Source: Nepenthes gracilis (taxonomy: Eukaryota > Streptophyta > Magnoliopsida > Caryophyllales > Nepenthaceae). From it: a stretch of DNA of 64,000 bases. The notes beneath the pieces were generated by a model. That model made no database searches. It saw only the letters and a list, made by a program, of their open reading frames with translations, and was not told where the DNA came from. Where the stretch lies: the NCBI GenBank assembly GCA_033239525.1, contig BSYO01000003.1, forward strand, positions 28,823,540 to 28,887,539, written 5' to 3'. A program made the position numbers and the translations under genes. Of this stretch, positions 57,851 through 64,000 are shown piece by piece; the first letter of the stretch is position 1; every line of letters begins with the position of its first letter.

Positions 57851-58657
57851 AACAAACTTACAGATTCAATATTTTTCTAAAAAAAGGAAAAAGGAATAAT
57901 AGGAACACAATAGGAATCCCAGCTATTAGGGTTTAACCCAAATACACACAACCTGGCGTAGTGAAATAAAATCCAAACTTTCGGTCAAATATCAACTATC
58001 AAACTCGTGATGACAAAAAATACAACAGTATAGAATAATTTTAACGTGAAAAATTCTTCTCAACTTAGAAAAAAATCACGGGATAAGTTCTGAACAAATC
58101 AATTATAAAACTATCGGTTATAAATAACCATCTCTGAAATTCCTTCACTACAATCTCAAGTAAAGAATGGTTGATTACAGCCTCTCAACACACCTAATAA
58201 CCCATAAGAATAGATATAATGAAAATAAGAGTAACCAAACGAAATACAGTTTAGAATAATGTACCTAACCTTAGCAAAATACAGAACTCAAATCGGACCT
58301 CAATTGGTTACCAAACTTCTTCCTTTTTTTCTTTTTTTCTTCTCTCTCTCTATGTGCGACACTCCTTGTGTGATACTTTATTTCGGAATGCTCTAAAAAT
58401 GAAAAGCATATGTTTTTATACTGTGAATCGCGCTTGGAAGTCCATTAGACACGCCTAGGGTGCGGGTACCACTGGAATCAGTACTCAAGCGCCCATCGAA
58501 TTGGCACTCGAGTACTCATTTGGCGCGTTAGGCATGGGAGCTCCTGTGTTTGGCACTTGGGCACTGAATACTATAATCCTTACACAAATATCACACAATC
58601 CTTAAATGATTAGCCGTTTGTTGTGACACCTATAAAAAAAGTGACCAAAACCCAACA
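57850..58657 (-). repeat. Copia-type LTR, second copy (solo or fragment)
   Basis: The plus strand ends GACCAAAACCCAACA at 58657, like the LTR end at 19556. TTTAACGTGAAAAATTCTTC then AACTTAGAAAAAAATCACG (about 58030-58080) matches 18390-18435. The start is not clear, so the left border is approximate. No copia protein was found next to it. Confidence 0.55.
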
Positions 58658-58779
58658 CCCACCGAATCAAACTTACAAGATTTAATCTTTCAAAAGGTAA
58701 ATAAATAATAAAACACCAGATTTTGAATATCATATTCCATTTGAATGTACAGAAGTAACAAAAAATAGCACCCAATTTT

Positions 58780-59110
58780 GACCATTTGGCCAAGCATTAG
58801 CTTCATTCCTTCGTAATCCGGGGGAAGGTCAGTGTTGCATTCACAAGATATCTTTCTCGAAGTTGCAGCCTCCAGGTATGGTTAAAAACTAATTAAAATC
58901 ACACCAAAAACTAATTAGAAACTCTACCAGTACGAATAAGTATAAACAAACAAGAGCATATAACCTAATATAAGGATTGAATTGCAGTAATCGAAATAAG
59001 ATTAGAGAATTCTCATAGGAAAGTGACGATCTGAAAATACCACATTCACCCAAGATATGACCATCAATCAAAGATATATTGCTAACGCATAATTCTTTAT
59101 TAATATTCAA
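58780..59110 (-). other. Possible exon fragments, unrecognised
   Basis: Two minus-strand patches look more coding-like than their surroundings: KELCVSNISLIDGHILGECG (about 59100-59035) and EAATSRKISCECNTDLPPDY then EGMKLMLGQMVKIG (about 58880-58785). I cannot assign a family, and no clean exon-intron model was built. Confidence 0.2.
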
Positions 59111-59259
59111 TCCTTCACTATAAAGAGGTAAAATTGCATATATTTGACATTCACCCCAAATTTCATGGCTTGGGAATGGTTTTATTTTTTATAGCACTAC
59201 TACGTATGGATGACATGCAATAAATTATTATCAATGCATTAGAACAGCTACAGTGTTCA

Positions 59260-60097
59260 CAAAACATAAATGCCATTATTGACACCTCCGAAAGGATAGC
59301 TTAAAGCAAATTATGAGGTAGCGTAATAAAGTAAAAGATGAAAGTATAATCATCTGCCCATATTATGAGGCAACGCAATATCGATACATGTAGTTGAATG
59401 ATTATTATTATTATTATAAAATTATCTATTTTCAACAATAGCTAATAAATTGGCCATGCCAAGCGGCCCACAAATATATCTCCCTCAAATAAAATTATAA
59501 ACACCCTCTCCCTCACCAAAAATTTTTCTATTCCCTCTAGTCTCTCATTCTCAATCATATAATTTCTGAATGATCTAGTATTTTTGTAGATGTAGTCTAT
59601 TTGTTAAAAATTTTATTTTATATTTTGATCTATAATTCTATATTATTAATAATAAATTTTATAGATGTATTAAATGGACTATGCCATACACTAGTATTTT
59701 AGTAGATATAGTTTATTTGTCATAAATTTAACTTTATTTCAATAATAAATTCTATAAAAGTGTTAAATTGGCCTTACCGCTCGTGACATGATATTACATG
59801 GTATAGCCCGCCATAGGCTATGCTAAGCATGGCTTGTAATGAACAGTGTGCTATCTCATGTAAAATATAATCCAATGCTTTGGTCCGTGTCTGGCATGGG
59901 ATAAGCGATCTATAGCCCATACCGGTTTGTGACACAGTCAGGCCATTGAACAATCAAGGGGAGCCAAGAGGGGGAGTAATTAGAAGAAATTCTGACTCAA
60001 AATTTTAAAAAAATAAAAATATCTATACATACCTCCACCCCCACACATTTACTAACACTTTCTCTAAAATTTCTATTATATTTATAATATAATAAGT
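59260..60097 (+). repeat. Dispersed repeat, copy 2 (ends at element C)
   Basis: Matches 29500-29941 plus about 33900-34741. Holds a single unit of the ATT minisatellite (59405-59480). Its right end is cut by element C; TAAGT at 60093-60097 should be that element's target duplication. Confidence 0.65.
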
Positions 60098-60866
60098 TGT
60101 TGCGTCCGGGAACTCTGGCCGCGTGAGAGGTTGGATGCGAAGGGAACTCTTGGCACGCGGACTAAAGAGTTGGAGCAACACAAAGTGAACGAGAGTGAAT
60201 GGAAAAGCACGGGAGTGGGGGATGAACACTTCGCTTTACGTGAAAAACCCTTCGATATGACGAATGGCGAAAAACCACGGTGGTGGACGTACCGTCCCAG
60301 AAATCTCACTAAGAAGGAGAGGAAATACAGTAATGGAAGTCTGGGGAACTTAACATTCTCAGGGTGATTACAACTCAGGGAGTATCACTTCTCTGTTTTC
60401 TCTCTTCTCTGAGATTTTTGCTAAAGTTTGGCTATGGAGTTCTGGGAGCCCAAGGGTCCTTCTTCAGCTGCTTGAGTTAGGTATTTATAGGGAATGTGAT
60501 GCCGTAGGGGAGGCGACACGTGGCGCTGGCACGTCAGGACTGTCTGCCACCATCGCCACCATCATCAGCGGGCCGCGATGTGTGGACACTGTCCATGGCT
60601 GCAGATCTGGCCGCTCGAGGCGCATGGCCCGTGTGTACGGCGTGTCGGGAGCCGTTGCATACGCCGAAATGGCGTCCTGGATTATTTTTGGTCTTTCGAT
60701 GGTCCCCTCGTCCTAGTGGAGTCTCGTTGTTCTGTCCCGAGCGCCCAGCAGGTTGAGATGAGCGTTGTTCGACCCGACTGGTTCATGGGCCTTTTGGGCT
60801 GGCCCTCTTATGTGGCCTTTGGGCTCGTGTGCAGACTGATTCGGGGCCCAAGTTCCGTGACCATCA
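60098..60866 (-). repeat. 3' LTR of element C
   Basis: On the minus strand TGATGGTCACGGAACTTGG to GGACGCAACA, 769 bp, preceded by CATGGGGGGCTCG. Start and end resemble the A/B LTRs (TGATGG...GACGCATCA). Confidence 0.8.
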
Positions 60867-61268
60867 CGAGCCCCCCATGTCAAGCGGTTCGAGGATTCAG
60901 CCGTTTGACATGCCTTGCAAGCATCTTTTTGTCATCATAGGCCGCGGTCTTTGTCCTCTGTTGGCGTGAAAGGCGTCCGGGGTCCTCTTGTAAATTACGG
61001 AACCTAACTTTTGCCGCCGTTTCTCCTTCCCATGGAGCATTGAATGCGATGGCCGATTGATGTGACATCGCCCCAGGAAACCCTAAGGCCTACGCCTTCC
61101 CACTGCGTATGGGGAGTTGACACGTGGAACGGTCATGATGAGGGCGCCTCTTCACCTTTTCAAAAATCTCTTTAAATCCTTCGTCAGTATCCTCATTATT
61201 CTCCCTCTTTCTCCTCCTTTCCCCGCCCTCCCAAACCTACGGCGTTCTTGCTTTTCTTATTTGCCACC
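60867..61268. other. Region between LTR and extra ORF of element C
   Basis: No gene. Candidate promoter and leader of the plus-strand ORF; CT-rich just before the ATG. Confidence 0.35.
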
Positions 61269-63071
61269 ATGGCTCCTAGTGTTGATGAGATTGTTTCTTC
61301 CCTTACTTCAAGACCTCGAGCGGATCGGGCAAAGTATAACATTCCGGCGGACTCGATGGCGGTTCCAGCGCCTAGAAGGCGAAGAGCCCACCGATTTGGT
61401 TACATCATCGTATACGAAGTTCACCTTAAAGGTGGACTTCGCTTTCCCTCTTCCTAACAGCTCCGCCCGAAGAGTTGTTTATCCTGGCCGTCCGGCTTCA
61501 CCTAACGCCATCGGTACTTGGTCTCTCCGTGCGTCTTCGCACGCTGTCACGGCAAGACCCTCGAGGCGGTCATGGTGAAGATCATGTTCCGCTTTAATCA
61601 GACTCTCGAGTGGATAGCCATGACCCCCCGCCCCGAGTTCGCTGAGCTGAGCGGTGGGAATCCGGATTCCACCAAAAGGTGGAAGGATAGGTATTTTTTT
61701 CTCAAGGTGGCTGACGACTGGGAGCTTTCCTCCGTGTGGGGTAACGTCGCTAGCAAGTACGGCTCTGACGTTACCGACGAGGAGAGAGAGGCTGCCAGGG
61801 AGGTCACGTATTTGGTCTTTGGCGAACACAGGGGCTTTAGCGCTGGAAGAAAACATCCGGCTGTCCCCTGGGGTGTCAGGCGGAAGCTAAGTGGACCGTG
61901 CCATCCGGGATTCCGCCATTGCCGCGTCGAAAAGAAGAAGAAGAAGAAGGCTGAGGGAAAGAGAGGGTCCTCTTGTGATTCGGAGCCCTCCGAGCGCCCT
62001 TCCAAGAGCCCGCGGGTTGAGGTTTACGGGGATCCGCCGAGTGTTGCGGTCGAAGTCTTCCTCGGAGGATGACCCGCGTCATAGCCCCTCGGTTAGGGGT
62101 GGCCTGCGGGCCGACGCCTAGTCCTTCCACGGGCCCGAGGCCGCCGCAAAGATCGCTTCCGGTGCCGAGGCCCATCCTAAGGCCCTTGTGTCTTGAGGAG
62201 ACGGTCTTTGGGTGAGGTCATGGAGCCTTACGAGGCGGAGGCTGCTGGGGAGATCTTTGACCTTCTTAGCGGTGAGGAGGCAACGGCCGCGGCCTTAGAA
62301 GCCCCGGCCGTTGCTGATACCCCGGAGGTAGTGGAGCCCCCCACCCATGAGGGTCCTTCTTCGGAGGCCATTCTTGATGTTCCTGCGGCGCCTGCGGAGT
62401 GCCCACCTGCGCCCGTGGTCCCAGGGGAGATTGCCCCCAGTGAGGATCCTATCATCTCCCAGGTATTTCGCTGCCTTATTCCTCGTCTCCATTCCTGCCA
62501 ATTGTGCTTAAACATTCTTGATTCTTTCTGCAGCCTCCTGGTGCTCGCTGGTGGCCCCGGCCGGGCCAAAGTGGGCGAAATCGCCCGGTCTCGAAGAGAG
62601 GCGGAGTCCTTGAAGGCCATCCAAGAAGAGAACCAGCGGCTCCGTACGGCGCTTGCCTCATCTGAGGAAGCACTTGCTTTATCTCAGGAGGCCCTTAGGA
62701 TCTCGGAGGCCTGACATGGTATCTTGATGGGACGAATCCTTCAGCTGGAGGAGGCACAGAGGACCTCGGTGCAAATTACGGAGATGGCTTCTGCGCTGCA
62801 GTCCAAGTTCTGGGACGGCATCCATCTGTGTCGCCGGTTGATGCAGATCCTGCACCCGCAGTTTCCCACTGCTGTGTTGGATCCACGTAACGTGGCCGCC
62901 GTATCCCCTCAGACGTGTTCGCCTTCTCGGGTAGGCCGTTCCCGAGTCTTTGCCGAGTCCTCGGCGGGTCCTCGTCCCCTCGGGTCAACAAGGGACTTTG
63001 AGCCGCGGGGCTGGTCCTTCATCTTTGGGAGGGCCCTCTCGAGCCGCCGCCTCGGCCCCCGTGAGGGCTAG
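61269..63071 (+). pseudogene. Extra ORF of element C (antisense to gag-pol): Transposase_28-like domain, linker, coiled coil; one intron
   Basis: The ATG at 61269 lies in a strong context (GCCACCATGGCT). MAPSVDEIVSSLTSRPRADR is followed by YEVHLKGGLRFPSS and a stop at 61455. The frame goes on elsewhere: 61566-61860 RFNQTLEWIAMTPRPEFAEL, WKDRYFFLKVADDWELSSVW, SDVTDEEREAAREVTYLVFG; basic KKKKKKAEG. An acidic Ala/Glu/Pro linker follows at 62193-62460. An intron with GT-AG ends lies at 62463-62533 (71 bp). The coiled coil reads RSRREAESLKAIQEENQRLR and SSEEALALSQEALRISEA, and the end FPTAVLDPRN. Splicing as drawn is out of frame with the coiled coil, so at least one indel has occurred. Confidence 0.65.
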
Positions 63072-63189
63072 ACTTCGTTCTTTCTTTTTGTATCGTTGTA
63101 TTATATTTTATGGAATAAGAGAAATCTTTGACTTTTGCCACAAGTGCCTCTTTCCCTTTCCTTCTTTTTATTACACTTAAGTTTTGTTT

Positions 63190-63560
63190 TGACCTTAAGC
63201 GCCGGCCTCGGGGCCGCTTTTCTACCACAAATGAAGTTTTTTTTTTTTTAAAGACCTCGGGGGCCCTACCTCTGGGACCGCCCAGCTCACAGAGAGTTTT
63301 ATGACCTCAAGGGCCCTGCCTGCGGGGCCCTTTGGTCACAAATGCAAGTTTTTGATGACCTCAAGGGCCGGCCTGCGGGACCACCCGGGTTACGGCCAAG
63401 GGTTTTGATGACCTCAAGGGTCCGCCTGGGACCGCTCGGTCCACACTGAGGGTTTTATGACCTCAAGGGCTCCGGCCTCTCCAGGACCGCTCGCGTCATA
63501 TTAGAAGTTTTTATGACCTCAGGGCCCGCCTCTGACCGCCCGGTCACGAGGTTTTGTTTG
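63190..63560 (-). repeat. Tandem repeats after integrase of element C
   Basis: About six imperfect units of 45-60 bp on the plus strand: TTTTGATGACCTCAAGGGCC then GGCCTGCGGGACCACCCGG. Same position relative to integrase as the 43-bp repeats of A and B. Confidence 0.8.
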
Positions 63561-64000
63561 TTGGGAGACGGCTCGCTTTTCACCGGTAGTACTTCCTCGG
63601 GTGGCGGCGTTCCAGGCCCGGGAATCGCCTTGCCATCTCTTAGGTTCGTAGCTTGTAAGCTCCTCCTCGAAGGATGGCCGAGACTAAGAACGCCCCTTCC
63701 CATTTGGGTGAGAGCTTGTTTCTTCCTGCTATCTTCCCTGGGCTTCCACGCTTCTTGTACGAGATCCCCAACCTCGAACGGCCGTGCCTTCACCTTCTCG
63801 TTGTAATAGCGCCACCCGTTGTTTATAGGTTGCCACCCTAAGTCTCGCCTCGGTCGCGGATTTCCTCAAGGGCATCGAGACTTTCTCGAGCCTTTGTCAT
63901 TGTCCGTTCTTGGCCAAGCATCCAACCCGGGGGCGGTAAGGCATACTTCTATTGGGATGACCTTCGACCGTAGCAAAGGTTGAAAGGGGTCTCTCTTGTG
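63455..64000 (-). pseudogene. Integrase C-terminal part of element C
   Basis: Minus strand, several frames: RETPFNLCYG (the usual TRETPFSLxYG block), VIPIEVCLTAPG, ESLDALEEIRDRGETRVATY, YYNEKVKARPFEVGDLV (compare RYYNKKVKARQFKIGDLVLR in B), then degraded sequence. The catalytic core lies beyond the right edge. Confidence 0.75.

Larger units (their letters stand above)
60098..64000 (-). mobile_element. Tat-type Ty3/gypsy retrotransposon C, minus strand, 3' part
   Basis: Reads from right to left: integrase end (64000-63455), repeat array (63560-63190), extra ORF on the opposite (plus) strand (61269-63071), purine tract (about 60880-60867) and LTR (60866-60098). Much richer in G+C than A, B, D and E. 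RT and the other LTR lie beyond the right edge. Confidence 0.82.

Noticed and set aside
61598..62005. 135-codon minus-strand frame and other minus frames at 61.5-63.2 kb
   Set aside because: Shadows of the plus-strand extra ORF of element C.
1..64000. tRNA, rRNA or organellar insertions
   Set aside because: No cloverleaf or conserved rRNA segment was noticed; a tRNAscan or rRNA search would be needed to exclude small ones.

Overview
This window is plant nuclear DNA. The evidence is a multi-exon plastid-type diterpene cyclase gene with GT-AG introns, long intergenic stretches rich in ATT/AT and CA microsatellites, and several plant Ty3/gypsy (Tat-type) and Ty1/copia LTR retrotransposons. No bacterial, organellar or viral genes were seen. 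The species cannot be named from the sequence alone; a dicot or other angiosperm is likely.

Layout. Positions 1-3417 hold the 3' part of a Tat-type gypsy element (D), plus strand. Positions 3738-14408 hold a near-complete element of the same family (A) with LTRs and 5-bp target duplications (ATATC). Both lie in an intron of the only clear host gene, a minus-strand class II diterpene cyclase (ent-copalyl diphosphate synthase family). Ten of its exons run from 27590 down to 14648 and the remainder lies beyond the left edge. All ten exons join in phase with no stop codon, although the introns are filled with retroelement debris: a copia LTR and gag at 17.75-19.56 kb and a long LTR-like block at about 22.95-26.2 kb. 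The predicted protein has unusual residues at three key positions: SMDE instead of DxDD, Phe at the catalytic-base His, and Arg at the His typical of gibberellin-type enzymes.

From 27.6 to 34.7 kb the DNA is intergenic. It holds a gypsy 3' fragment (F, about 30.1-32.97 kb) and a ten-copy minisatellite with ATT tracts (about 32.97-34.0 kb). A second near-complete Tat element (B) occupies 34747-45673 (target duplication ATTTA). A third full-length-bounded but internally deleted element (E) occupies 46304-56405 (target duplication GAATT) and carries a nested long LTR-like insertion. From 56.25 to 57.4 kb the end of E's LTR and its flank are repeated in tandem. A copia-type LTR follows near 57.85-58.66 kb, then a second copy of the repeat seen at 29.5-34.7 kb. 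Finally a minus-strand, GC-rich Tat element (C) runs from 60098 off the right edge.

The most interesting common thread is the gypsy elements' extra antisense ORF. Elements A, B, C, D, E and probably F each carry one between the integrase and the 3' LTR, on the strand opposite to gag-pol. It encodes an N-terminal gypsy-type 'transposase' domain, an acidic middle and a C-terminal coiled coil, and has a short GT-AG intron just before the coiled coil (seen in A-D). In A, B and D an array of 6-8 repeat units lies just upstream of this ORF. The units contain GGTCAA, the complement of the W-box core TTGACC. In A, B and C a second repeat array lies just downstream of integrase.
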